Assembly (NCBI GenBank): GCA_015501605.1
Contig: JADNRZ010000014.1
Span: forward strand, 1 to 64,000
Direction of reading: 5' to 3'
Source: Panaeolus papilionaceus
Lineage: Eukaryota > Basidiomycota > Agaricomycetes > Agaricales
DNA: 64,000 nucleotides
This document shows, piece by piece, positions 35,503-45,600 of this stretch (position 1 is its first letter; each line of letters starts with the position of its first letter). The notes under the pieces are model-generated. The model saw only the letters and a list, made by a program, of their open reading frames with translations, made no database searches and had not been told where the DNA came from. Both the position numbers and the translations under genes were made by a program.

Positions 35503-37100
35503 CAGTGGCTTACATAAGTATTGCACAGGCTCATCATGTCCAATTAATTGAAGCACTACTGATGAATAGCATAACCAGTCAGGTTGGTTAAGTGTCGATT
35601 AAATATATATACATCTACTACACATATTTAAGACACCAACAATTTGAGATATGCATTTGATGTAACAAAATCCTTGAGAAAAGTCAAAAACCCCTGTGCA
35701 TTACTTATGACTGTGCCTGATCCCAAAAACTGATGAGCAAATAACAACCGGGAAAGAATAATTTATGAAACCACTTGCCTAATATCTAGTATAGCCACCA
35801 CGAGCCTTCACAAGAGCAGCAACACGCTCAGGCATGCTCTCGAAAAGGGTGTCCAGGGAAGTCTGTGGGAATTTCTCCCACTCCTCCTGCAGGGCTGCCC
35901 ACATTTCTTCTTGATTTCGTGGAAGAGGGTCCCTTGACCGGACTAAACGATCTAGCTGATCCCATACATGCTCGATGATGCTCATATCCGGGCTAGAGGG
36001 TGGCCAAGACAATAAACGAAGCCTTTTGGTCTTAAACCAGCTCTGTGCAAGGCGGGACTTGTGCTTTGGGTTGTTGTCCTGTTGGAATATGGCACTAGAG
36101 TTACCTGTCCGACGAATTTTAAGGTCTGTGAGACTGCCAAGGAGATCGTTGTCAAGAATTTTGACATAATCGATGGCACACATCTTCCCCTCAATCCAGC
36201 TAAGCCTCCCTACACCCCTTGCAGTGATGCAGCCCCACACCATGATGTTGCCACCCCCATGTTTGATCGTTTTCTTGACATATCTACCATCATATGCCTG
36301 TCCAGTCCTGAACCATGCATACTGGCGGCCATCCGACTTGAATAGCATGAATTTTGACTCATCTGAAAAAATCACATTCTTCCAATCCTCCACACTCCAA
36401 TGAACATGTGCAAGTGCCCAGAGTCGGCGCTTCTCCTTGTTGGCTGAAGTAAGGAAGGGGCATGATTTCCGAACACGGCAAATGAGTCCATATTTCTTGA
36501 GGCTGCGCCGAAGGGTCTGTGCACCAAGATCAGGGTAATGCTTCTTTTGGAGCTCAGTGACATTAGAAACATCTCCACTGGCAAGTTTCCAGGCAGCACA
36601 CTTGGCATCACGAAGGGACATCTTGCGTGGGCGACCTGTTTTAGGCTTTCGGTAATAGAAATCACCAGATTCCTCAAAGCGTTTGAGGATTCGAGTGACA
36701 GTAGTCCGGTGAATTCTGAATTTTGGTGCAATTGTGTCAGGATGCTCACCCTTGCGGCTGAGGGTGACTATCCAGGCAATTTTGGTGGGGGATGTGTAGA
36801 CCATAGTATACAGATGTTGATCCAAAAAGCTGTTGAGCAGGGGATGTGTTGATGGAGCAAAATGAGAGGAGGATGTATAATTTATAGCAGAACCAAATGA
36901 ATTGCACGTAACATTTTGTGCATTGCATTATATGTACTTCTTATTACATGTACAGGGACAAATTTAAATATCCCTGCATAATACCAACACCCTAGGCATG
37001 CTCCTAGCACATTTCGTTGCACTGAAAAATCATTTAGTCATTATCTACGCGACGAGAAACGAGGCATCGAGAGTGTGTGCATTACTTATGTAAGCCACTG
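35503..37100 (-). mobile_element. Tc1-like DNA transposon, apparently complete (1,598 bp)
   Basis: Terminal inverted repeats of about 26 bp start CAGTGGCTTACATAAGTA on both sides, with one mismatch in that length. The element is flanked by TA at 35501-35502 and 37101-37102, the canonical Tc1/mariner target. It carries one intact transposase gene on the minus strand. Confidence 0.93.
35779..36804 (-). CDS. Tc1-family transposase (DD34E), intact
   Basis: 341 aa from ATG 36804, the first ATG in frame. An N-terminal HTH pair (IAPKFRIHRTTVTRILKRF; GRPRKMSLRDAK) binds the TIRs in this family. The catalytic triad is visible: FSDESKF (first Asp), FQQDNNPKHKS (second Asp), and SPDMSIIEHVW (Glu), with 34 residues between the second Asp and the Glu. 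The C-terminus LVKARGGYTRY is typical. Length matches the family (about 340 aa). There is no stop or frameshift, so it could be active. It acts by cut-and-paste into TA. Confidence 0.92.
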   Translation of the reverse strand: MVYTSPTKIAWIVTLSRKGEHPDTIAPKFRIHRTTVTRILKRFEESGDFYYRKPKTGRPRKMSLRDAKCAAWKLASGDVSNVTELQKKHYPDLGAQTLRRSLKKYGLICRVRKSCPFLTSANKEKRRLWALAHVHWSVEDWKNVIFSDESKFMLFKSDGRQYAWFRTGQAYDGRYVKKTIKHGGGNIMVWGCITARGVGRLSWIEGKMCAIDYVKILDNDLLGSLTDLKIRRTGNSSAIFQQDNNPKHKSRLAQSWFKTKRLRLLSWPPSSPDMSIIEHVWDQLDRLVRSRDPLPRNQEEMWAALQEEWEKFPQTSLDTLFESMPERVAALVKARGGYTRY

Positions 37101-37102
37101 TA

Positions 37103-37402
37103 CTACAGATGTTTGACAATACATTTATTACTTTATATAAATATTTTTATTCATATCCCATTAACCAAGTTGTTGGGAAATGGAAAGGAACACAAAGAGC
37201 AGTTGCTCCATCCTTGGTCAGGCATTAAATGTGCTCTGATGTCAGGATGTTCTATTTTTGGATTTGATGCTGGACTTTCAGCAGACTATCTGTGGGTCCT
37301 GTGGATATCCACTATAAATATCCAAATCCAGCCCATTTTATGTGGATAACACATTTGCAGGTAAAATCCAGAATTACCTAATCCACCTTAGGCCTTAATA
37401 TG
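37103..37402. other. Spacer with short palindromes
   Basis: Contains repeated TGTGGATA/TATCCAC motifs near 37310-37350, perhaps a small MITE fragment. No gene. Confidence 0.35.
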
Positions 37403-37407
37403 CACAC

Positions 37408-37962
37408 TGTTACGGTAGCTCAATGGGCACTTGCGGTTAAGGCCTTTGAGCTAGTTGGAGTTGGTTTGGTTGTGTGATAGAGTTCAAGTATCATTCTAAG
37501 AATGCCACTGTGTATGCACACTACGCTGGTATTGTCTTAGAAGAGAGCAAGAAGAGTAAGATCATTGTAGAAGTTGTTGTTCTATTTGAAGTTAAAGAAC
37601 TAGCTAAAGAACAAGGGTATAAACTATGGGGTTTATATAGCTATCTAAGAGGCTGTGCGTGTAAACACCAAGTAGATAAGGTGTGAAGTCTGTGAGTCAG
37701 AATAGGAGTCATAATAGAGTGAGCATGAGAATACAATAAGAAATGAGTCATAAGTGTGAGAGAGATGAGTAAGGAAGTGAGTCAGAGATAGGGGATAAGA
37801 GTGGAGCGACAGCAGGAATGGAAGTGGAGTGAGAAGAAAAAGATAAGAGAGATAAGGTGAACTACAAGTACAAAGAGAGATGATAGTACATGATGATAAG
37901 ATAGGAAGGAGTGATGGTACAAGATATGATAGAGAAAAGAGAAGGAAAAAGATGACATAACA
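37408..37962 (-). repeat. 3' LTR of the large gypsy element
   Basis: 555 bp, reading TGTTAC...ATAACA on the plus strand. It differs from the 5' LTR by a few substitutions near one end and a 4-bp AAGG indel, so insertion was recent. Carries TATATAAA and three TGAGTCA sites (minus orientation). Confidence 0.93.
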
Positions 37963-37979
37963 TTACCCCCTTACTAAGG
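37963..37979 (-). other. Polypurine tract
   Basis: On the minus strand TAGTAAGGGGGTAA lies directly before the 3' LTR. It fits the plus-strand priming site and confirms the element orientation. Confidence 0.75.
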
Positions 37980-38038
37980 CTGATTGACCTCAATCAGGTG
38001 TTGATGTTGTAGATGGCTTCGTTGCACATGTCGTCATC

Positions 38039-39256
38039 CTAGTCAGAGAGGCTGTCGGCCCAGGTGCCATTGTCATTGGTGGAGCTTCTTGGGGTCCACC
38101 CCTTTTCTTCAACAGGCCAAGTAGATTCCCATAGTTTGCCTTTTTCCCAAGGGTTAGATGACTGTTTGGCAGTCTTCTTGTTCTTCCATTTGTTGATGGC
38201 AGATGATGATCTTTTAGGACATTCTTTTGCAGGATGTAGGGGAGCGAACATCTTGCAATGGAAGCAACAGTACTTGGGGCATTCAATTTGGAAGTGGTTG
38301 TCGGAGTCTGGGCAAGAGCAGCAAAGGTTTTGTCCTCGTTTCATCAGATTCAAGACGCAGGTGCAGGTGGTGAAGTTGAGTCTGTTGAAGGTTTTGCTGT
38401 TGGGACAGCTAGCTAGGCTTTCTATGGTTGGGTGATAGGTTTCAGGTACAGAGTAATCATAAAGGAATGTTTTGTTGCATTTGAAGGTGTATAGGTCGTT
38501 GGGTTTGTGGTTGGCATATTTGGCACGTTGGGTGGTGATGAGCTCCATGAGCCGGTTGTGACAGGTGGGATTGTTGAGGTGCTCTCTGCAGAATGATTCA
38601 AATAAGGAGCAACCAGTATCCCAATAGGTGGCTGCGGCTTTCTCATGGGCATTGATCGCTGCATAGAGTTTGAGGACTTGTTTGCGGGTTTGGGAGATGT
38701 GGTTGTCCATCAGACGAATTGGGCCCATGTGGGCCTCATTGAAAGGAAGGGTCCATGCAAGGTTGTCATAGTCTTCGGAGTCGTGGAAAATGTTGACAAA
38801 TTCGTTGAAGGTGATGGAGGTGCGGTTGTGGGTAGAGCTGGGGGCATTTTTCAGGGCTTCCCAAGCGGTGGCGTTGTTCGCAGGTTCAGCAGGGGCATTG
38901 GTTTCTAGGTTGTAGGTGACGAAGATGGTTTTGATGACATTGTTGAGGTTCTGGATGGTGTTGGGTGTTTCTTGTTGGTCGGCTTCCTCTTCTAGGTGTA
39001 GCCCTTGTTGTTTGGCTTCAGCAATGAGGGCTTTAGTGCAGGCAATGAGCTCCTTGTCAGATTTGGAATATGGCAGTACAGGGGTGTGGACTGAAGAAAC
39101 GTTGGAGGAGGTGGAGGAGGATTGGGAGTGAATGTGGACAGTCTTAGCAGCAGAAAGAGATGAAGAAGATGGGGACGATTTGAGGATGGAGGAAGTCATG
39201 CTGGTTGATGAATGTGGATTGCGATTGAGCTGGGGTTCTAGGCAAGTTTGAAGCAT
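38039..39256 (-). CDS. Third ORF of the gypsy element, 405 aa, Cys/His cluster
   Basis: Starts at ATG 39256, overlapping the last codons of the chromodomain frame in another frame, and runs open for 405 codons. The N-terminus is Ser/Thr-rich. The middle (about 120-300) is mostly alpha-helical-looking without recognised domain. Residues about 325-355 hold a Cys/His cluster (CCSCPDSDNHFQIECPKYC, then CFHCKMF and HPAKECPK) suggesting zinc binding. The C-terminus is Trp- and Lys-rich. It occupies the place where retroviruses carry env but has no signal peptide or membrane segment. It has no internal stop, while gag-pol has many. Function unknown. Confidence 0.72.
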   Translation of the reverse strand: MLQTCLEPQLNRNPHSSTSMTSSILKSSPSSSSLSAAKTVHIHSQSSSTSSNVSSVHTPVLPYSKSDKELIACTKALIAEAKQQGLHLEEEADQQETPNTIQNLNNVIKTIFVTYNLETNAPAEPANNATAWEALKNAPSSTHNRTSITFNEFVNIFHDSEDYDNLAWTLPFNEAHMGPIRLMDNHISQTRKQVLKLYAAINAHEKAAATYWDTGCSLFESFCREHLNNPTCHNRLMELITTQRAKYANHKPNDLYTFKCNKTFLYDYSVPETYHPTIESLASCPNSKTFNRLNFTTCTCVLNLMKRGQNLCCSCPDSDNHFQIECPKYCCFHCKMFAPLHPAKECPKRSSSAINKWKNKKTAKQSSNPWEKGKLWESTWPVEEKGWTPRSSTNDNGTWADSLSD

Positions 39257-39979
39257 CTTTTATAAGGTAAAAGGATGTCAGGGGCATTAGCAAGGTGAGA
39301 TTCTGGTTCCCATGAGTTGTGGAATGGTGGGAAGCCTTTCCACAATACAAAGTATTCTCTCTTGCCCATTTTTCCACAATGCTTGTGAATCTGGTCAAGT
39401 TCATATTCTTCTTCTCCGCTGATGATGTCTGGTGGCAGTTGTGGGAAGTTTGGTCCATGCTCTGTTGTTTCAGAATATTTGGAGAGAAGGGTGGCATGGA
39501 AGACATCATGGATTTTCCAATACTGAGGGAGTTTGAGGTGATACATTACTGGTCCCAATACTTCAGTAATTGGAAAGGGTCCTTCTTGTTTCGTCGAAAT
39601 CTTCTTGTTGTGTCCAAGTTTCAGGTTTTGGGAGTCGAGCCACACAAGATCTCTGACCTTGAACAGGGTGAACGGGTTCTTGCTGAAGTTAATCATTCTA
39701 TTCCTGGCAAGCATGTGTGCTGCAATTGCTTCCTGTTGGATCTTGAGAAGGGATGCAAGCTTCTTGTCAACAGAGGGATAGATTGTGTGTTTGAAGGCCA
39801 ACAGGATCTGTGTGGGGCTTGTTCCCAGCATGAGTTCAAAGGGGGAGTGGGGTCTGTCTGAGTGTCGTCAGTTATTGTGAGTGAATTCGAGAGTGGGGAG
39901 AGCGTCTGGCCAGGATTCAGGGTTTGTGATGCAGTAGATGGAGAGGTAGACTTCGATTTCTTGGTTAAAGCGTTCAGTG
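39238..39979 (-). pseudogene. Gypsy integrase C-terminus and chromodomain
   Basis: Continues the integrase after the solo [20 protein letters not shown] contains the third catalytic residue (Glu). Then [18 protein letters not shown], a TGA, and the SH3-like region (GPFPITEVLGPVMYHLKLP) follow. A chromodomain closes it (EEEYELDQIHKHCGKMG, EYFVLWKGFPPFHNSWEPESHL). Chromodomains in this lineage direct integration to heterochromatin. Confidence 0.88.
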
Positions 39980-39984
39980 GTTCC

Positions 39985-40286
39985 TGTAAGGGATAGGAAT
40001 GCCCAGAAGCCAAGTTGATAATTGAGTGAGGAATCATCCTGATCCCCACTGGCCTATATACTACATCAGATAAACTATCTACCAGTATGCTGTGCACTAA
40101 ATCTAAGAATAGGCTAAGGCTATGCGATATCAAATGATGGTGACAAAACAATCAGGAAAGGAGGCTGCGCACTACAACAGGGGTATCAATGATGCAACGG
40201 GCGGCTGTACAGTGATCTAGAGATGATGACCAGGCTGTGCACCATAACCGCACTAGGGTGGGGGTTCTGTGACAGATCCCCTGACA
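39985..40286 (-). mobile_element. Solo LTR, 302 bp, in the integrase gene
   Basis: Starts TG and ends CA, with direct GTTCC repeats at 39980-39984 and 40287-40291. On the minus strand it begins TGTCAGGGGATC, like the LTR at 30324, and carries a TATATAGG box. It splits the integrase between TDGT and TTERF. No internal genes remain, so it is a product of LTR-LTR recombination. Confidence 0.9.
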
Positions 40287-40291
40287 GTTCC

Positions 40292-41952
40292 GTCAGTTTG
40301 GGGGTGGTAGGCAGTGGAGAGTTTGGATTCGACATTGAGGAGTCTGAGGAGTTCTTTGAAGGCATGGGCAGCAAATCTGGGGTCATGATCTGAGGTGATG
40401 GAGTCTGGGAGTCCAAATCGTTTGTAGAGATTGTCAAGTAAAAGTTTGGCGACACCTTCAGTGGAGATCGTTTTGGAACAAGGGATAAGGATTACCCCCT
40501 TCATAAGGCTGTGGTCCACCACAGACAGAATAGAGTCATATCCGAGGGATGGTGGAAGGTCGGTGATCAAATCCATTGAGGTTTGGGCAAAGGGTTTCAT
40601 TGATTCTGGAGTGGGAATTGGAATTAGTGTGGGTCTTGCAGGGTTCCTATTGATCTTGAATTGCTGGCAGGTGGCACATCCTTTGACATAGGAGGAGATG
40701 AAATGTCTCATGCCTGGCCACCAATAGGATCTGGCAATGGTGTTGTACATTTCTATCTGTCCAGGATGTCCGGCAGAAACTGGTTGTGGAAGTGCATGAC
40801 TATGGACTTGCGGAGTTCCAGGTTGTTGGGAATATATGTCTTGTTCTTGTAAAAGAGTAGTTTCCCATGTTCTCCTTCTTCAAAGGACCAGTCGTTTATG
40901 GTGGTTCCAGTGGTTACGTTGGTGTTCTTGAGTAGGGTTTCCAAAGCTTCCATGGCGTTTTTGTCTAAGGGCCTTGCATTGGCTATCTGTTTCTGGAGTT
41001 TGGTGTTGATGAGGTTGATGAATAGGGATTCGGGGAGCATTGTGATATCGGTGTTTTCTTCGTTTTCTCCTTCTGGCATGAGGTCTGGTCGTCGTGAGAG
41101 AGCATCTGACTGAACCATCTTGTGACCCAGCATGTGTTCAAGTTTGATGTCGTATTCAGAAAGGATAAGGAACCATCGGGCTTGTCATCGATTAAGGTTC
41201 TGGGGGGAACACCAGTATGTGAGGTTCTTGTGGTCAGAGTAGACAGTGGTTGTGTGTGGGAATCCCAGGATGTAATGTTTCCATTCTTTGAGAGCTTGGA
41301 TAACTCCTAAAAGTTCTCAATCAAAGACTTGGTAGTTCTGTTCAGCGGGAGAGAATGAACAAGAGAGAAAACAGACAGGGTGGCATTTTCCATTGCTGTC
41401 AACTTGAGTTAGGACAGCTCCGTAAGTGCACTGGGATGTGTTGGCTTCGATTTGAAATGGTCAGTTTTGGTCTGGCATGGCGAGCACTGGTTCCTTGCTG
41501 AATCGTTCTTTGAGGTTGTCAAATGCGAGTTGATGGGCATCAGTCCATAGGAAGGGTCAGTCTTTTCGGAGTAGGTCGTTTAGGGGTCAGGCAAGGTTGG
41601 AGTAGTGTCGGATGAATTTTCAGTAGAAGTTTCCAAAACCAAGGAACGATCGGACATGCTTGAGGGTCTTCGGTGTTGGCCAATCCTTAATTCCTGAGAT
41701 CTTAGCAGGATCCATGGAAATCTTGTTATGTTCGATGATGAATCCTAGGTAGGCGATCTTGGTTTTGTTGAACTCACACTTCTTGGGTTTCAGGTAGAGG
41801 TCGTTTTCTTTCATGATCTGGAGTACTTCTTTGGTGTATTTTTCAAGGTCTTGTTCGTTCATGGCATAGATCAAGATGTTGTCCATGTAGATGATGATAT
41901 AGCCTTTTTCGACCTGTCGGATGAAGATGCTGTCCATCATTGATTGGAAAGT
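40292..41952 (-). pseudogene. Gypsy RT (second half), RNase H and integrase core
   Basis: After the foldback insertion the RT resumes ([22 protein letters not shown], where the usual second Asp of YMDD/YVDD is Asn). RNase H follows (FQIEANTSQCTYGAVLTQ; HKNLTYW), then the integrase: the TCQQFK part of the zinc-binding motif, MDLITDLPPS (first Asp), and SDHDPRF (second Asp). In-frame TGAs interrupt RT and RNase H at at least six points, each where Arg is expected (for example NFY-stop-KFI, LA-stop-PLNDLL, KD-stop-PF). Non-functional. Confidence 0.88.
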
Positions 41953-41961
41953 CACTGGGGC

Positions 41962-44176
41962 ACTAGTGGCTACCACTTTTTATTAATAATTCAGGACAGT
42001 TGCCCTGTGGACGATAATACCACTTGCCCTGTAATTTATGAAACAATGAGTGCCCTGTTTTTTATGATAATGCCTCAGGTAACTTTAGTGTGCGATTTCA
42101 TAGATATTATCATAATTGTTAGGCCGATTTTCATGGCAACATTTTATATGCTGTAGACATTTTCATGCTGCCCTTGTGATGTTCATGCAATATTATTATC
42201 ATTTTCATGATTATGCTGATATTTTCATGATTGGTAGGGTGATATCTTTATCAATTTCATGATTATGCCTGATATTTTCATGATTAGTAGGGCGATATTA
42301 TCATGGATTTCATGATTACTAGGGCGATATTCTTCTTGATTTCATAGATTCCCTTGATCTTATCAGTGCATTTTCTTATCAAATCAGGGCAATTCTAAAT
42401 ATAGAATTGCCATAATATGACATCATTAGATCAGATCACTATTATCTCCGCTTTTTTTAGACCCTTATCTCATCCATCAATTACATCAAATCAGGGCTCT
42501 GCCCCTGTTGCACCCATTATTTCTAGCATTTATTACACCGCTTTTCTGGCCACTTTATATGGACATATATATACCATTAGAAAGCTACAATTGCCTACTA
42601 TTTGATTCTGAATTTTATTTAATTAAATTCCTGCAGGGGAGCAGCCAATTCAGCTCCGCTTTTTCCCATCAACTTAGCCCCTATTCATTTATGCTACTAT
42701 TCCTGCTGCATTTGCACTGCTTTTTTGGCACTTTTTCTGGTGCACATATATACCATTAGAAAGCCCTAATTGTCTAGTTTAAGAATATGTCCTCAGTTTT
42801 ACAATAGCCCCACTAGGGGCTGCACTATTAGCTGCGCTTTTTGGGTATTTAATTAGCCCCTATTTTGAATCAGCATTGTTCCTGCTCCATTTTGCACCGC
42901 TTTGGTGCAATTATATATGGACATATATATCACCAGAAAGCTACAAATGCCTAGATTAAGAATCTGAAATCAGAATATAAATGTTGTGTCTAGGGAGGGA
43001 GCAATTGCATTTCGCATTTGGGTATTAGAGCGTGGGAACACCCTTAATCACCTCTTCTCCTCCTCCCCCCACCGCTTTTTTGCCTCCATTTCTCCACAAC
43101 CACTCCACCCCTTGGCCCCAAATGCGAAATGCAATTGCTCCCTCCCTAGACACAACATTTATATTCTGATTTCAGATTCTTAATCTAGGCATTTGTAGCT
43201 TTCTGGTGATATATATGTCCATATATAATTGCACCAAAGCGGTGCAAAATGGAGCAGGAACAATGCTGATTCAAAATAGGGGCTAATTAAATACCCAAAA
43301 AGCGCAGCTAATAGTGCAGCCCCTAGTGGGGCTATTGTAAAACTGAGGACATATTCTTAAACTAGACAATTAGGGCTTTCTAATGGTATATATGTGCACC
43401 AGAAAAAGTGCCAAAAAAGCAGTGCAAATGCAGCAGGAATAGTAGCATAAATGAATAGGGGCTAAGTTGATGGGAAAAAGCGGAGCTGAATTGGCTGCTC
43501 CCCTGCAGGAATTTAATTAAATAAAATTCAGAATCAAATAGTAGGCAATTGTAGCTTTCTAATGGTATATATATGTCCATATAAAGTGGCCAGAAAAGCG
43601 GTGTAATAAATGCTAGAAATAATGGGTGCAACAGGGGCAGAGCCCTGATTTGATGTAATTGATGGATGAGATAAGGGTCTAAAAAAAGCGGAGATAATAG
43701 TGATCTGATCTAATGATGTCATATTATGGCAATTCTATATTTAGAATTGCCCTGATTTGATAAGAAAATGCACTGATAAGATCAAGGGAATCTATGAAAT
43801 CAAGAAGAATATCGCCCTAGTAATCATGAAATCCATGATAATATCGCCCTACTAATCATGAAAATATCAGGCATAATCATGAAATTGATAAAGATATCAC
43901 CCTACCAATCATGAAAATATCAGCATAATCATGAAAATGATAATAATATTGCATGAACATCACAAGGGCAGCATGAAAATGTCTACAGCATATAAAATGT
44001 TGCCATGAAAATCGGCCTAACAATTATGATAATATCTATGAAATCGCACACTAAAGTTACCTGAGGCATTATCATAAAAAACAGGGCACTCATTGTTTCA
44101 TAAATTACAGGGCAAGTGGTATTATCGTCCACAGGGCAACTGTCCTGAATTATTAATAAAAGTGGTAATCACCAGT
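41962..44176. mobile_element. Foldback element copy 2 (arms of about 1060 bp)
   Basis: Arms 41962-43022 and 43117-44176 are reverse complements around a 94-bp loop. It is closely related to copy 1 but both of its arms carry an extra repeat unit near 42240-42295 and its mirror 43845-43900, which both arms of copy 1 lack. Flanking CACTGGGG octamers (41953-41960 and 44177-44184) duplicate codons of the interrupted gypsy RT and are the target duplication. No coding capacity. Confidence 0.92.
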
Positions 44177-44184
44177 CACTGGGG

Positions 44185-45168
44185 AGTTGCAAAGGCTGAA
44201 GAACATGACAAGGGGTTCGAAGAGTCCATACTTGGTCTTGAAGGCTGCTTTCCATTTGTCTCCTTCCTTGATTCGGATGTTGTTGTAGCCCCATCAAACA
44301 TCAAGTTTAGTGAAATACTTGGTGCCTCGGAGTTTATCCATAAGGTCAGTGACAAGGGGGAGAGGGTAGGCGTTTTTAATGGTTCCTTCGTTCAAATGTC
44401 AGTAGTCTTGGCATGGGCGGAGCTTGCCATCTTTCTTTGTGACATAGAAAAATCCTGCGGCTTCAGGGGATTCACTATGTCGGATGGTTCCCTTGGCGAG
44501 GTGTTCATCAAGGAACTGTTTGGTGACATTCTCGGGTGAGGGAGTAAACCTTGGCGGATTTGTGGACGAAGTCGGGTTTGAGCTTGATCTCGTGATCCCA
44601 GGGTTTGTGCGCTGGCAGGTCAAAGAGGCTTCTTTGCTAAAAACAGAAATCCAAGGGTGGTATTCTGGCAGAACAATCTTGGTCAGGTCAGTTTCGTCGG
44701 TCTTCTGGTTGAATTTCTGAGCAAAGGCTTGGGAGTGTGTCAGAGTCGTGTCGATCCAGATTTCCTCTAGTTCTTCGTTCAGTTTTCCTTCCATAAAGGA
44801 GATGATGAGGTCATCAGTTGTAATCAGGTTGTGTTGGTTCAGGCTCGTCTTCTTTCCAAGCATCTTCTTAACTTGGAGTTCCAGTTGAGAAATGGTTCGT
44901 TCGTCAATAATAATGGAGTCAGTTGGGTACCAATCAGGTATCAGGTTCGTTGTGTCATTCAGGTGTTCTTCTCTGTCAGGTTCATCCTCAATGGGGGTTT
45001 GCCAGTTGAAGGAAGCATTCTTCCAGTCAATCTCAGGGTTCATGTCCTGTAACCAAGGTAGTCCCAAGATAATCTTCTGATTTCCTAGCCCAGTAATTAG
45101 GAAATCAGTCTTCTTGATTTTGTTGTAGATCTTCATGTTCAGTGTTGTTCGGTGGGTAATTGTACCCT
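44185..45168 (-). pseudogene. Gypsy protease C-terminus and RT first half
   Basis: Resumes after the TIR-element insertion with GTITHRTTL and [19 protein letters not shown], the end of the aspartic protease. The RT follows: [38 protein letters not shown], then TKYFTKLDV and [18 protein letters not shown], stopping at SPVT at the foldback border. Two TGAs interrupt it, after QDY and after LDV, both at positions normally Arg. Confidence 0.87.
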
Positions 45169-45441
45169 TCTTGTTTCAGAAAATCCTGATATTGGAAATT
45201 CCCGATTCCATGGAATTTGGACTGATGATATAATCACAATTGTGGCTGTGCATGCTCAGAATTCACTTCCCAAAAAAGGCAAATCATGTGCTGGCGTGAT
45301 TCCGCGTTGAACTTGGGCCAGGCTGAGGTTGTTGCTCACCGACACTGTCATGACCATGTTCTGCTCCCCAATGTTCCTACACCTTCCACCGCCCCAAATG
45401 TGCTATATAACCTTTGACATATCACACCTCCAGGCAGGGAG

Positions 45442-45449
45442 TATAAATA
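45442..45449 (+). promoter_or_regulatory. TATA box of the GRF-like gene
   Basis: TATAAATA, about 150 bp before the start codon. It is followed by a probable 5'-UTR intron (GTGAGT near 45550, acceptor just before the ATG). Confidence 0.5.
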
Positions 45450-45600
45450 TTTGAGCCTCTCTCAAAGAATCCTTGCGCTACCTTTCCTCCAACCAGTACC
45501 TTCAACAGCAACTCCTGAGTTCAAAGCCTGTCTCTGTCTCGACGTCCAGGTGAGTATTCAAATATTTTTGTTAGTGCTCATCTCTTACGAGTTCCTCAGT

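Noticed and set aside
44093..45080. Plus-strand ORFs across the gypsy RT
   Set aside because: Antisense to recognisable RT and protease motifs on the minus strand.
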